From Atriophallophorus winterbourni (lineage: Eukaryota > Platyhelminthes > Trematoda > Plagiorchiida > Microphallidae): a stretch of 64,000 nucleotides of DNA. Below the pieces are notes generated by a model. That model did not search any database. It was given only the letters and a program-made list of their open reading frames with translations, and was not told the origin of the DNA. Position 1 is the stretch's first letter. Each line of letters begins with the position of its first letter. Positions 1 through 12,250 of the stretch are shown here, in pieces. The stretch spans positions 1 to 64,000 of the forward strand of contig JACCGJ010000189.1 in the NCBI GenBank assembly GCA_013407085.1. The letters are read 5' to 3'. Both the position numbers and the translations under genes were made by a program.

Positions 1-540
1 GCATGCGGTGTAGAGCATCATCTTTGTCTTTACAGTCAAGTTGTGGTTACTTCAAACTCACTCTCCGTGTCTAGCGAGAGGTTATTCGCAATGATTGAAC
101 CAATATATGTGAAATGATGAACTGGTGCAAGCTGACAGTTTCCGACAGTGAGGATTGGAGGCAATAGAATCCCTTCATCAACGACTTTGGTCTTGATCAT
201 GCTCGTTGTTAGCCCAAAGTCTTTGCATACCGACGAAATACAGTCCATTCGTGACGGGAGGTTTTCTTTGAAGTTGAATACAACTTCGTCCTGCCTAACG
301 GGACTCTGGCTCCGGATGTTTCCTCGAGTTTGACCCCTGAAGCCTTTTCCATGATTGTATATAGCCACAAGGCAGTGTAGGTTTGAGATAAGGCTTTTCC
401 TTTCCCTAGGTGGACTTACGCGCTCCACCTGACTGAAGCATACTGGTTTTTATGCGCTAGTCAGCCGCTTTCTCCTGTCAGTAGAAGCAGTTCCGCCGGG
501 TCACACAGAACCACGTGTGCAGGCCAGGAGCTGGACTTGA
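1..540 (-). mobile_element. RTE-like LINE fragment, chimeric
   Basis: Positions about 20-255, read on the minus strand, encode a reverse-transcriptase stretch (CKDFGLTTSM, then VGNCQLAPVHHFTYIGS) that matches the better preserved copy at 31.9-32.4 kb. Positions about 260-540 match instead the 5' part of the short non-autonomous element at 4985-5397 (both carry the same ggcggaactgcttctac stretch). The apparent 130-codon frame therefore joins pieces of two related elements and is not a gene. The copy is broken and runs off the left edge. Confidence 0.7.
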
Positions 541-1684
541 TTGTCACATACTATATGAGACGCGCGCCATTAGACAATTTTTCGAATTGGGAGCTTATCC
601 CAAAAATCACCCCGGCCGTGACAACCTTGGAGCCGATGTTGTATTCATTTTGACAAACGGTATCATGGCATTGATTGGACTTTAAAAAACTGCACTGCCG
701 GAGATACTCCTATGATGTATTGCGATTCAACATGTCGACTTGCGAGAAATCGTGTTCTATCGTGAGGCTTCATAGAATGTGCCAGAAGCAGCGTGATTGT
801 GAAACTATGACGTTTTCAAGTGCTTGAGAGAAAGAAGACTCACTATTTAATTGACAAGGGAATGTTTCCAAAGTCCTATGAAATTTTTAAGGCTGGTGAG
901 CACATAAAATTTAAACAAGTGTCTTGCACAACATTACCAACTTGGAAGTTTCAAATATACTTGCAAGTTGTTATAAACATTTAGTGATGAGTAGGCTTCT
1001 AGTTGCGGATATGTTGATCTTTCAGTGTTCTTCCAGCATGAAAAATAGACCTTGCTATTTGGACTCCATCGCATGATAATCGCATGCATCTTGCTTGAGA
1101 TCATCATCAACAAACCATGCCTGCAATGACACGTCCCTATTGTAACATCGTTAAACCAAGAGCATACGTGGGCATGTTGCTTCGCATGAAGAAATCTGCC
1201 AAAGCGATTAACATATCATCTGCATTTGAATATCACCACAAGCGGTCAACAGCATTGAGAGTAACCGTAAACCTTGAGTAGCAGCATAGGCATTTCGATT
1301 GTTTTGGATTTATTCTTTACCGGGCACGAAAGTGAATGAGTGACATGATTTCATTCATTCACAAGGCTGCTAAGCAGTCGAACGTATTCCTCAACTATTG
1401 TTTAAAACCTTTGTCTACTGACGGTAACTCTAGTTACCCCCTCAAACAAGCAGTCGATTGCTCAGTAGCTGCCGTCGGTACCTTCAGACACCATCGGAGT
1501 GCACTTGTCAGGCGACGCCTGACATCTGATCCGTAAAAATTGACCATGTGTTTTATTTATGTCATAATTAAGCAGAATAACACAAAAATATCATAAAATA
1601 CCTATATACAATTACCATAGACAAAGGATTAACCAATTTAGCATCTGAATATGTTGAGGATATGGGTCAACCACTTTCTGAAAA
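541..1684. other. No gene seen
   Basis: I see no exon-like frame, RNA gene or recognisable repeat here. The short open frame at 1336-1536 has no protein family features. Confidence 0.5.
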
Positions 1685-1765
1685 TGTGCAATCGCTGAGA
1701 TTCGAACACAAAACCACTCGTTTGTAAGTCAAACGTCAGATTGCCAGTGCCACCGCGCATACCAG
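1685..1765 (-). repeat. tRNA-derived SINE (candidate)
   Basis: Read on the minus strand there is an A-box-like GGTGGCACTGGCAATC followed about 30 nt later by a B-box-like GTGTTCGAATCTC, the internal RNA polymerase III promoter layout of a tRNA-derived SINE. No complete tRNA cloverleaf or anticodon arm is evident, so I do not call a tRNA gene. Confidence 0.45.
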
Positions 1766-2269
1766 CAATATTCCACAATTTACTCCAACAGGTTTTTGCA
1801 GTTTGGGTTCGACATATTGTTTGAGGTGTATGAGTATTGCACAAAGAATCAATCTGTTGATTTTGATACAATTTTCCATCCAGGATTATTATGAATGTAT
1901 AGTAGTTGAGAAATGAAAACTTGGAAATATATCTTTGACGTTCAGTGCTCCAATACCAGCGTAAAACAGATTTCGCAATAACCGATAATTCCAAAATGTG
2001 AGTTTAAAGTAATAGGATAATTCAGAGTCTCTGGATTATCACATTGAATTGAACGTAATACCCTGTGTTCTATAGGGGTACGCTCTACTGCTTGTTGCCT
2101 ATTTGGATTTGATGGTAAAACCAAACAGAGATATCCAAGTTCAATCTAACGCTGATATACTGCAATGGGAATCACCGAAGTGGTTGCCATAGCTGGGCCA
2201 CAGAAAAACGCCTAAAATGTGTTACAAAACTACCGAAGTTCCATTCAAAGTGATTCAAAGTTGTAATGG

Positions 2270-2760
2270 TCTAAAAAGCATTTAGCTTAACAATAACCAT
2301 AGGATGGAATTATGAGGTTTGAACAATAAAAAAGAACAGGGAAACTCTTGTAGTGTAAACCGTATTAAAATTTGGGTTTTCTCTCAAGTATTTGTCCAAA
2401 TTAGCTTTAAAAACATCCAGGTTGGCTGAGTGTGTAACAGTGGAGGGGAGGGGGTTTCATGTGAAACTTACGCATATCTTCGACAGTTCAGTCTTGAAGT
2501 AGGAATAAGCACTGTAAGTTCATGTTTCCGTCTGGCACGGGATGGCGAGCGTGTGAAAAGTTTGGACAAGGGATGGTTAGGGTAGTGATGTTGTACATCA
2601 GTATGAGGTCACCTCTTAGTCGACGACATCGAAGGTCGAAAAGATTAAGACTCCTCAAACGTTCTTCATATGGTTCGTGCATTGTCACAACCTCGTTCAC
2701 TCTCGAACAGCTTACAATGCTTAATCTAAACGAGTCAAAACGCAAATATCTTTCCACTGG
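2270..2760 (-). mobile_element. CR1-like LINE, 3' fragment
   Basis: The minus strand carries the last part of a CR1-like ORF2 (NLFDLRCRRLRGDLILMYNI) that closely matches the plus-strand copy at 28750-28830, followed by the family's 3' end (read on the plus strand: ggtctaaaaagcatttagc). The copy is 5'-truncated and has in-frame breaks. Confidence 0.75.
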
Positions 2761-3013
2761 TGAAAAAAGTGGAAATTCGATAAACTCACAATATAAATTC
2801 GAATTATTTAACGTAAAGCGACTTTGGCAAAGTTAATTTGATTTGCTTGAAATATCAAACCCACATCAAATTGAATATGTTAAAACAAAAACCACATCAG
2901 GCTTGATTGCTGTTTTCTTTCCAATCTATTAATATAATTTTGTAGAAACAGCATCGTTGAGCTCCGAGAATTTTCATAGACAAATTCTGCATTGTATACT
3001 TTTAAACACGCAG

Positions 3014-3538
3014 GTATCCATGTTGGTTATTCAACGATTTCGATTGGAAGATGTTGGGGTCTATTCCTGCCGTAAAGCCAACACTAAATCCATAGTGGAT
3101 CCAGCCAAAGTGACACTGGACATTCGACCGCGTCTCTTGGCAGACTATGTTCCAATTGAAATGGCCGAAAATAATGGAGATGGCACAGAAGTCGTGGCAG
3201 GACCGCCTGCGTTTGTTCCTTTGGAAGAGGATCGCCGAGGAGACATCGCTTGTCGAATCAATCCCAACACATCTTCAACCGATGTTCAAATAACTTGGTA
3301 CTTTCAAGGCCGTCAATTGATTGCTCCCTCAATAGCTTTAGGCAACAGTGAAACTCACAGACCAGAGACGGCGTACGCCAGGGAGGAAGAACAATTGTTA
3401 TCCACTGACGAGGAATTACCCATCAACTTGAGGGAGTTTGGTGATTTCGCTTCGAGCCAGAAATTACATCCTTCTCGCGAACATTCGGTGTCACTTGATC
3501 CTGCAGAACTCGGGATACAGTTGCTGGATAGGGGGCAA
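3014..3538 (+). CDS. Ig-domain protein, internal exon
   Basis: This is a 175-codon exon, phase 0 at both ends. The acceptor is ...cacgcag at 3013 and the donor gtgagt begins at 3539. It opens with the second half of an Ig domain (MLVIQRF..EDVGVYSCRKAN, the D-x-G-x-Y-x-C signature of strand F). It then starts another Ig domain (GDIACRINPN, then the core tryptophan in ITWYFQG). Instead of closing quickly, that domain carries about 70 acidic or polar residues before LGIQLLDRGQ. The domain is completed by the exon at 16925, whose first residues VLRIARVEKRHSGVYICKA supply strands E to F. The first half of the first Ig domain must lie in an upstream exon, probably left of the window. Tandem Ig domains suggest a cell-surface or secreted adhesion or receptor protein; I cannot name the orthologue. 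Confidence 0.8.
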
Positions 3539-4984
3539 GTGAGTAGCGTTCTTACGTAATGATTTTTTCTGTTAACGATTATCTCTAAATGCTAAGACGT
3601 TATCACCGGAGAGAACATAGGGTTGCGTTATTTATAAATCACTTTCACGTATGTTGAATCATTTCCAATAGTCTCGAAGATTCGTGTTAGCTTCAGGATC
3701 ACCGAAGTCCAGTGAACATGCATTCACCTACAGGGAATCACAGAAACGTTGTGCGATTTGAAGAGTGTTTCCGATGATTTATTTACGGTTTTCCAGCAAC
3801 ATATGTTGCACGAACAACTCAGTTTAAGCAAGACACGCAAGCGGTTATTTCCATACTTTCAACAAACACTGTGCTTAGTTTCAAATAAATCATCAAGGGT
3901 TATCCTAACCCGTGAACACCCCCCACTGTTTTGTACTTTCATGCACTTTGGGTTGATATGATGTAATTTTTTCGCCTCATCGATTGTGTGCGTGCGCGCA
4001 ATTGCGTTTTTTCGGGACAATACCGTGTCCTGACCGTGTCCACATGTCAAGATGACGCGTGTGCCAGGTAGCTGAAAGTTCACGTGATGCACCCATCTTC
4101 CCATTTAGGTTATCCCCAATGAGGTCAATAAATCGCGGAACTGTTCATGCATACGCTACTTAACCTAACCTCGGAACTTAAGAAATTTGTTCTCTCAGAT
4201 ACGTGGAGTTATGCGTGGACGCCATCATGCATGTAATAAAGGAGTTTCATGATGTTACGGTTATTGAATTAAGTCAATCGAGCACTATTATTATTATTAT
4301 TCGCTTCTTTATCAACGATAAACTCAAGATTTTTATGTAGAAAGTCTCAGCCATGATTTATTTCAACATAATTCAATTTCACAGATGTTCGTAACTTTAA
4401 CCCCGCTATATTATCTTACGTCATGGTGATATTGCGTACAGGTTCATAATTAAAATAATTTCTCGCAGTAAACATTGATGCCTTAAACTTACAGCGAATA
4501 ATGCGAAGCTAGATTTTCCGCATCTGGTCTCAGTGTGTAAGTAAGTGTTGTGTAAAAGGTTGGCGTAAAATAAACTACTTGGGTTCACTAAACTAGTGAT
4601 AAAATACAGCGTCGTTGCTAAATCATAGTCAGAACTTGAGAATGTGATAATGATGGATTAGATTGCATCTGGGTGGCATCTTCTTACTTGCACTAATCAA
4701 TACATCACAGTATTAACTCAACTGAACCGATGTGATGACCTGTTGCATAACGGAGCATTAGATTTCCAAATCAACTCAGTTTTGCAATATGACTGTCAGT
4801 ATACACATAAATTTACTTGTGATAACTATGCTCATATATTTATAAGAGAGTGATCATCCAGGACAAACGTAATTCGATAAACATAGCCATGCTTGACTGC
4901 GAAACGGTAAAAGAATTCTTAAGTAAACGAGGAAGTGTAGAAATATAAATTCCGTAAACATGGGATAGGCTGTTCATACTCCCA

Positions 4985-5397
4985 CTCAATCGAGACAGTT
5001 AAACGTCGGCGGAACTGCTTCTACCAACAGGAGAAGAGGAGAAGGCGAGTGACTGGCTCCTGAAAACCAGTTTGCTTCGGGAGCTCGTTAGCCAGGGGAG
5101 GGCATTTCATCTAAGGCAAAGAAAACCCTGATTTTCAAACTCCGATACCCGATCGCGGGAAAGGCTTCCGGAGAAAACCCTAAGGAATAATCTGAAACAG
5201 CGTCTGGTAGACACACCACCTCTTTCTGGTCACTCCCTGCTGCAGTTTGCACTTGTTTGTGCAAAGGCTAGAGAAGCTTACTCAAACAAACGCCGATTGG
5301 GGCTGGGGACGCCGCTTTGTACCCAAATTCCCAAGAATCTTAATTGAAGCCGACTCATCCTCCAGGAGGAGATAGTCGCACAAAAGTAAAGTAAAGG
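4985..5397 (+). mobile_element. Short non-autonomous RTE derivative
   Basis: About 410 bp, without coding capacity. It begins with a segment shared with the minus-strand RTE 5' region at 430-540 and ends with the 3' tail atcctccaggaggagatag followed by gtcgcacaaaagtaaagtaa. That tail is identical to the end of the RTE copy at 55640-56300. A second, diverged copy lies inverted at 9590-9905. Carrying both ends of a LINE and no middle fits a non-autonomous derivative mobilised by the parent. Confidence 0.7.
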
Positions 5398-6198
5398 CGG
5401 GTTCCTCGAGCAACTAGTCGTATGCGTCACAACAACAGCACCGAAACCGTAGACAAAACTTAACCAAATCTCCCAACATAAAGTAAGAACTCTGCCACTG
5501 GATCGTTTAAAATTCAGCCAAGTAGTTGGATCGCCCCAAATACAACCAAATCAATTCGTTCAACATGAGTCAAACCGAACATGGACTAAACTACTGCACA
5601 TCTACTAATGTCTCAATTGAAGTAACGAAATTAGATCAAACATGAAATGCACCTGACCAATGAGATAACTGTATTGTTAGATGATCTTGAAATGTTTAAT
5701 TATGTTTGCGAATCTGGTTAGGAAGTACAACCGGAAAGCCTAAGTAACAATATTTTCAAGTATTTGCATGTTAAATTTAAGCTGATTAAAAGAGATGTTT
5801 AAAATTTCCGGCATGCACAATGCAACTTGGCTAACATTGGAATCCAGAACGTTGAATTCGTCAGATTGTAGTCGAATTTTACAGTGATGGACCAATCCAA
5901 ATATTATTTTCTGTGCCCGGTTCTTGCCGAATTACACGATCGCTGATGAAATGCTATTACTTCTTTGTGTACTTGCATATATTCCGATCACTCGCTTATT
6001 CGATTTTTTTCGCATTAATAAGCTTGATCCTAGCAATATTCTCTTTAAGCAAATATTCTTCGAAAAACTTTCAAAACGTACAGTCAAATACGCTAACCGC
6101 AAGCAAAAGGCAATGTTTAAACCGAAGCGCTCGATAATTTCAGAAGATATTTAATCTAGTGTAAAATAGTTGTGACCGATCATGAGAAAAGAATGTTT

Positions 6199-6595
6199 GT
6201 AATGAATCAGTGAGAGCAGTTTATTGGTTCGCTTCTGACACAGAAGCTTCGTCAGACCAAGGGTGTCAGTACGAAGAGAGATGAAGCTTAAATTTCATTC
6301 ACCTGACCGATCCTAAGCTGGTTAAGAACTGCAGAGTCCATGGTGGGTGCTGCGCTCGTTAAGATAGACAGGCAATCTTAATATCAACTGACGCACCACC
6401 ACCCCTACGTGTCGTATAGTCCGTCAATTCTTTTGGTCTTGGCAGGTCTGAATGACCTCTGCTGACAGATTAGCTGGATCGCGTAATTTGGTGCGCACAC
6501 TAGGGGTCACGCACTTTCATGTTTATCCGTATTGACACTCTTGGTCTGACGAAGCGAAATGTTACCAATAAACGTCTCTCACTGATTCATTAGAA
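6199..6595. repeat. Inverted repeat with hammerhead remnants
   Basis: The ends form an inverted repeat: aatgaatcagtgagag near 6201 and its complement ctctcactgattcatt near 6578. Inside each end sits a damaged hammerhead of class B. On the minus strand at 6223-6262 there is TTGGT, CTGACGA and stem II CTTCTG/CAGAAG, then GAA and ACCAA, with the stem III bases missing. On the plus strand at 6541-6570 there is TTGGT, CTGACGA, GAAATGTT and ACCAA, with stem II deleted. Head-to-head ends with hammerheads are typical of Penelope-like element termini. The interior (about 280 bp) has no clear coding. Confidence 0.6.
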
Positions 6596-7019
6596 ACTTT
6601 ATTTTCCGTATGTATATAATTTGTTATGCACGCTAATTTGACAGTTCCAGTGCCCTCCGAAGCTGAAGGTCTCATTGAAACCTTCATTTTATAGCTTGAT
6701 TCTTCGAGGAAAGATGAAGGATTATTGACCGTTCTCGATGTAATACGGAATCGAGACGCGTTAAGCATATTGGCTGAAAAAGGGTGGTAGCCAGCACCGC
6801 AGGCATTCTTTAGAAGCCGTTTCAAGCATTTGGGCCAAATGTTCAAACAGTTTGACAGCGAAAATTGTTATTGTAGTAAGTCATTAATACAGGATTCGAT
6901 TCGGTCAGATATTTTATTTGGTAATTCCGTGACATGCAAACAAGCAAACATGCGACGACCGGTTTAAAATGGACATCCTCCAAGCATTCATATTGTCACA
7001 AATGATGGCCAATAAATAC

Positions 7020-7075
7020 GTTGAGGTTGTCTGATGAATGCCAAAAGTCAGAATCCAGTCGTGGGGTGTATGTGA
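7020..7075 (+). repeat. Class A hammerhead repeat, degenerate
   Basis: CTGATGA at about 7033, then GAATCCAGTC and GTGGGGTG, as in the class A repeats at 41.6-42.0 kb. Stem II is eroded. Confidence 0.45.
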
Positions 7076-7481
7076 TGAAAATACATGTGAATGAGCATCG
7101 TTTTTGGTGGTCAATAAAAGTATGTGTGCAGACCAATTCCGTTTTAATATAATGATAGACTTCAATCACTCAAGCTGCAAGCTCAGAATTACGGAATCTA
7201 ACCATATCCGCCAAATCCAAATGATATCTCACCCTTGCTGGCTGGTACGTATTCAAAGAAGTAAGTGTAGTCGTGAAAGGCGAAACGTTTGTTACTGAAA
7301 CATGGCAAACAGTTTGGAGATGAAATTCATTCGTTGGGCGAATGCCATATATAAGCATATATCGTATTTGGATTCGAAAAAGCTTATTTAGCGAATTGAG
7401 TGTGACTTGCTTTGTGAGACGATCGAATATTTAGATGTGTTTAATTTCCCATATTTGACACTAGCCCATTTCTAGAACAAC

Positions 7482-7499
7482 TATATATATATATATATA
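7482..7499. repeat. (TA)n microsatellite
   Basis: About nine TA units in a row, next to an RTE fragment. Confidence 0.9.
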
Positions 7500-8070
7500 G
7501 TGATGTTGTCTTGTTGAACTCGTCTGTGAAGGCTTTTGCGAATCTGGCAGTTAGACTAGGTTCGCACATGCGAGTGATGTCTATCCTTGGCTTAGCAGAC
7601 AATTTGGTGTGGTGAAATCTCATGTGGGGAAGCTTCAGTTTTGCACAGACCAGTGAATGATCAGTGTCGCAGTCTGCGCTTTGATACGATCTGGTGAGGA
7701 GCACGCTTCCTATATTAATTCGTTAAACAAGAATAAGATCAAGCTGATGCCAATGCTTAGAGCGAGGATGTTTCCAAGAGACTTTATGCTGTGGTTTTGT
7801 TTGAAAGAAAGTGTTACTGACACAAAGATTGAACTGTGTGCACAATTCTAAAAGGCGTTGTCCATTTTCATTGGTTTTACCTAAACCGAACCTACCGAGA
7901 CAGTTTTGCCAAGACTCGTAATCTGCACCAACTCTGGCATTGAAATCACCCAACACCAATACCCAATATATATATGTACCAACTAATTTCTCAGTTGATT
8001 CACACTGGTTTTGAACCGACGGAACAAAGCCTTCGAAACGACCAGGCTTTTGAGTGATCATGTCACTTAC
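7500..8070 (-). mobile_element. RTE-like LINE endonuclease fragment
   Basis: The minus strand encodes the C-terminal part of an apurinic/apyrimidinic-type endonuclease. Visible motifs are VLGDFNARVG (metal/phosphate motif), the GRFG.GKTNENGQRLLELC block, VSWKHPR..HWHQLDLILV, and after a frame break DTDHSLVCAKLKLP (the terminal SDH-like motif). The linker PRIDITRMCEPSLTARFAKAF follows. Frameshifts and missing ends make it a dead fragment. The same family gives the pieces at 31.4-32.6, 60.3-60.6 and 63.2-63.3 kb. Confidence 0.85.
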
Positions 8071-9019
8071 CGATCAGAAGTAAAGAATCAATGTTGAATT
8101 ATAGTTTCACATGTGTGAGTTGGAAATGTACACGTTGCGAATTTGGTTAGATCAAAAAATATTCAATTGATTGAATTTTAACAAAACTTTATTTCGAAGC
8201 TGAATTATTTTACTGGGTAGATGAAATTATATTGATTATATGACCGGTTGTGTTGGGGAATGTATCGTTCTTTTGAAGTAGTCAAGCAGAGCGTAACCCA
8301 ATTTGCTGCTGAAAATGATGCAATGAGAATGAATGTTCGAATAAGCAAAGATAAAGCATTGTAGTTTCGCGAAAAATATGTGCTGATAACCAAAGATTTC
8401 ATCTGGTTCATTTGTTCGTTATTCCAGTGAACGCGTAATTCACGGTGGTTGCGTTGACTGGTGTGGGGAGTAAGAACGAATTCGTTTAACTGAACTTGAC
8501 ACGACGCTTGAATAACTTTGGCTAATGCTCAAGTCATATTTTAGTTAGGATTGGAAGAGCAAACGTTGAAATTGTGGTCCAAACAGCGAAATGAGTTCAC
8601 GTGGTTATCTAATTTGAATAATCCTAAAAGTGGTTTAGCAATGCGATTCGTTGGTGAGAAAAAATCGCAGTCTGCGTTTAGACTGGTTCCAAATCTCCAC
8701 ACGCCCAATGAGAATAGCACACTAGAGCGATAGGCACTTTACTGACTGGAAACTGCCCAGTTTGAGGCAGGTGGGATTGTGACTCTCAAATCAAACTCTC
8801 ATGTCATTGGACAAGCTGTGGAGTATTAAATCATGGTGCTCCGGTTTAGCCAGTTATTTCAACTTTTCGCTATCCTAGTGAAAACACATTGATGTTTTTC
8901 CACTAGTTCCTGAAGAATAACCGGAAATGGTAATTGAGTAGAGGTGGGGGCGGATTATCTCTCACCCATCCAAAGCAAATAGCGTTTTCTGTTTTAACAG
9001 ACTCCAAGGACAAGCTGCA

Positions 9020-9245
9020 TTGTTAACCACGTCACTTACCGATTGCGTCCATTGTTTATCATGTTCCCACACAAATCCCACTCTCAAAACTTTTAGTACG
9101 CACATAACAAAGAATAAAAGACGTCTACCTTATTCATGGACAACTCTTATTGCCATATTACTGCCCTCAACTTGTGTGTGCCGGTTGTCACTTGGATCGG
9201 ATTTGTTCGTCGATTTCATGCCGATGGCCTCACGACCGTAGACTC
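9020..9245 (+). repeat. Unclassified dispersed repeat R, copy 1
   Basis: The segment around 9172-9240 (gtgtgccggttgtcacttgg, then a diverged gatttcat/cgatttcg block) recurs at 15.46-15.56 kb in the same orientation, and inverted at 39.3 and 42.35 kb. No coding potential or inverted termini are visible. Confidence 0.5.
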
Positions 9246-9589
9246 GTTTAACCGACTTTGACGTTATTCATCTACTCTTGTTTTAGATTGAGTTATCGAT
9301 AGCCGCGTTCTCATAAATGTTTTGGGGTTGCACTTGTTATAGACACACTTGTTGTGCTTCCTTCACTTGTACTGCGGCGGAGGGTAATGTGCTGTAACAA
9401 AACGTTCCCATGTATATAAGATGTGTATAAAGTCTAAGTCACTCGGTACAAACTATGGCCGAATTTGTTTCAGGATAACTGTGTGATCTTATCTCAATTT
9501 CTGTAAATGTATATGTGAAAGTTAAACACAGGACCTTTATTATCTAACAGCTGAATCGAAGAGAACATATTTACTTTTCTTATGTGCAA

Positions 9590-9905
9590 CTATCTCCTCC
9601 TGGAGAATGAGTTGGCTTCGCTGATGTCACGGATTGCAGAGTAATCCGTGAGTCATGAAGAGTCTTGGGAATTCGGGCACAAAGCGGCGTCCCCAGCACA
9701 ACTCGGCGTTTGTTCGAGTCAGTATATCTAGCCTTCGCACAACTAAGTACGACCTGCGAGGCAGCAGGGAGTTACCGGAAAGAGGTGCTTTGCACCAACT
9801 AACCGTCTACGGGACTGTGCTCCAGATTTTCCTCAGAGATTTCTCCCAAAGCCTTTCAGCAATCAGGTATCCTGCAAAGCAACGGGCTAAATACGATCGA
9901 TAGAC
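9590..9905 (-). mobile_element. Short non-autonomous RTE derivative, copy 2
   Basis: On the minus strand this matches 5110-5390. It shows the same gggctggggacgccgctttg-like block (here ctggggacgccgctttg), the same ccaagaatctt-like block, and the terminal ctccaggaggagatag. It is 5'-truncated and diverged. Confidence 0.7.
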
Positions 9906-11016
9906 CCATATTTTCTTCGGTACTTGCTAGATCAATGAAATTTGAGCACACATTTTCGAATAGTTGAGCCTGCTAGTAAACAAACTTCTATCAGAGTGAT
10001 CATATACTTTACAGAAATTTGCGCTTTCTACCACAAACAATCAATCTGGCATCTATCTTCGTGTTGATTATATGAATGCAGTGACAGAAGTTTATTTGCA
10101 TGCTTTAGGTGGGTGTTAATGCGATTAAGTGTTAGAGTTAGAAATCACTGTTAAATAAGTTTGACCCTTGACTCGACATTCGAACGCCGTTCTGTCTTTC
10201 TGCTAAGCCTAGTTATTTTACAAAGTCGAGGATAAATCCTCATTTGCAGATTGAAATATAGCCTAATGTGGTGAATAAGCTAAGTCTCACAATCAGTGGA
10301 ATGCAGTACCGGCGACTGGAATATTTTTAAAATACTCAAACTACAGCACGATGGCTGATTTTTGTTTGATGTCAGAATCGAACATCGCTAAATTAAAAAA
10401 AAACACGTTTTAGAACAAATACAAAATTAAATGCTAATAAATGAGCTGTCTCAAGTAGTTATAATGATCATTTTAAATATTTGCGAATCCAAAAAAAAAC
10501 AATTCTTTTGGCATTTTTGTTTTAATCGATTCAGAACAATTCGAAGCACACATCAACCATCAATTTTTTCGCGTGATAAGAAAGTCGACTTGGTTTTCCC
10601 GATTCATTGACAATTAGGCGTTTCGCGTCAAGCTTATCTGATCTGTTCGAAATTTCGCCAAACTTTTATTCGCATAAAACCGATTACTTTTCGATTCGGA
10701 ATGCTCAATTTAATTTTCTGGTAAATGTTATGAGACTGAAATGCGAAGATATTTTGTGGGCGCAAAAGTTTATGAATTTCCGCCCACCTTACAAAACTGT
10801 ATGATATAATCATTCGTATTTGCCGATTTACGAATACGTCTATACTCCATATTAATTGCGAATCTGGAAAATTATTGCCGAACTAGTTACTGAAGTTCAT
10901 GTGAAAATGGCAGCTGCATACATATGATTGCATACCCTGAAGTAAAAAATACTTTGACACGAAAATAACACAAGTCTATATTACTTTAATATAATCTCAA
11001 ATCGACTATAGATATA

Positions 11017-11864
11017 CAGTGGAACCCACCTACAACGAACTCGCTTACAACGAAATCCCGCTTTGAACGAACACACCATGATTTCCCAAATAAATTCCTT
11101 CTTTGTAAGCCTATTTAAATCATTCGTACAACGAATCTGTTCGTTACGAATCTCGCCTATTACTAACGCTGTACACGTTCCCGACAGCTATGTTTGTTCA
11201 ATAAAGTTCATACATACTACGAACTCGCTTTGACTTGCCTTCAACCCACAACGCTCCGTCAAGAGTGGCCTGTAGTGCGCTAAGAATAGAACTGATACAC
11301 AGCTTGGCGAGACACAGGCAGCCTGGCCTACAGTGTGCTAACTGACTCGCACGCACGCACAATAAAATCACGTGAGTTCTCTGTGACTGGTAGCTCCGTC
11401 TGTGAAAGATGCCAGGAGTGCTCTTGATCTCTGCAGGAGATTTTTAGGATAGAATAAAGAGACGCCAAAAGAGAACTTGATTTTGTGGAGAGAGAGATTG
11501 AGGCGGTTGCGAAATCAAAACTTAAACAAAAGAGCGTCGCCAGCTACTTCATGAAAGCATGAGATTGGACTGACAGTGTGTGTGCAAGAAGTTTTACTAC
11601 TTCGTTTAAGAATAAATTTACTATTATTAACATGAATTTGGATTTAATGTTGTGCTCTGTGTGCTATGGAATCATCTAATAATCAAATAGATTACTCGCA
11701 TGCAAAAAACACACAAAGGTAAGACATTCTTCACTTGTTTACACGTGTACAGAAAAACAGCGGCAAAATCACATAGCTGACAATGCGTTTTACTTACAAC
11801 GAACTCCGCTTTTGACGAAAATTTTACTCTCTCTCCAGCGATTCGTTGTACCCAGATTCCACTG
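11017..11864. mobile_element. Tigger/pogo-like DNA transposon, deleted copy
   Basis: The element starts CAGTGGAACC and ends with the near-complement GATTCCACTG. Both sub-terminal regions carry the ACAACGAA-type repeats usual for Tigger/pogo termini. The only coding trace, around 11460-11565 on the plus strand, reads KQKSVASYFMKA, similar to the PIP-box-like C-terminus of Tigger transposases. The catalytic DDE core is absent, so this is a non-autonomous deletion derivative. I do not see a clean TA target duplication (left flank ATA, right flank CATA). Confidence 0.7.
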
Positions 11865-12044
11865 CATATGTAATAAATTATAAACCTGAAATCAAATAAC
11901 AATCCGTAATTGTCGATAACCCACACATGGACAGCACAGGTACACAGAAAGCTTTGCGGCTGAGAGACTAGAGCCTTTCTCAAACTACATCACAATACCA
12001 ATTGCCTTATCAACCATGTCAATATTCGGTCAACTCCTCTTTTT

Positions 12045-12250
12045 CGTAGGATCTCAGGATGACCAAAGTAATGTGTTGCTCACATTCCCCGAAATTACAC
12101 ACCACTACCGGTTTCCGGCCGTTTGCCGTCATCCGGTGTAGACAGTAAGATTAGATTCATTGAGCTTTGAAACAGTGGATAAATGGTAAACAAGGTTATA
12201 CTTGAATGTCACTGTTGCATAGGGTTCGTACAACGAACAACGATGTTCAA
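12045..12250 (-). repeat. Class A hammerhead repeat
   Basis: On the minus strand at 12102-12138 there is GGATGA, a GGC/GCC-type stem II with an AAAC loop, then GAAACCGGTA and GTGG. It is flanked by the family's tttgaacatcgtggttcgtt-type arm (here eroded). One core base differs (CTGATGA has become CGGATGA), so activity is doubtful. Confidence 0.6.

Noticed and set aside
36..428. 130-codon minus-strand frame that looks like a protein
   Set aside because: It joins two unrelated RTE-derived pieces; the match to other copies breaks at about position 260.
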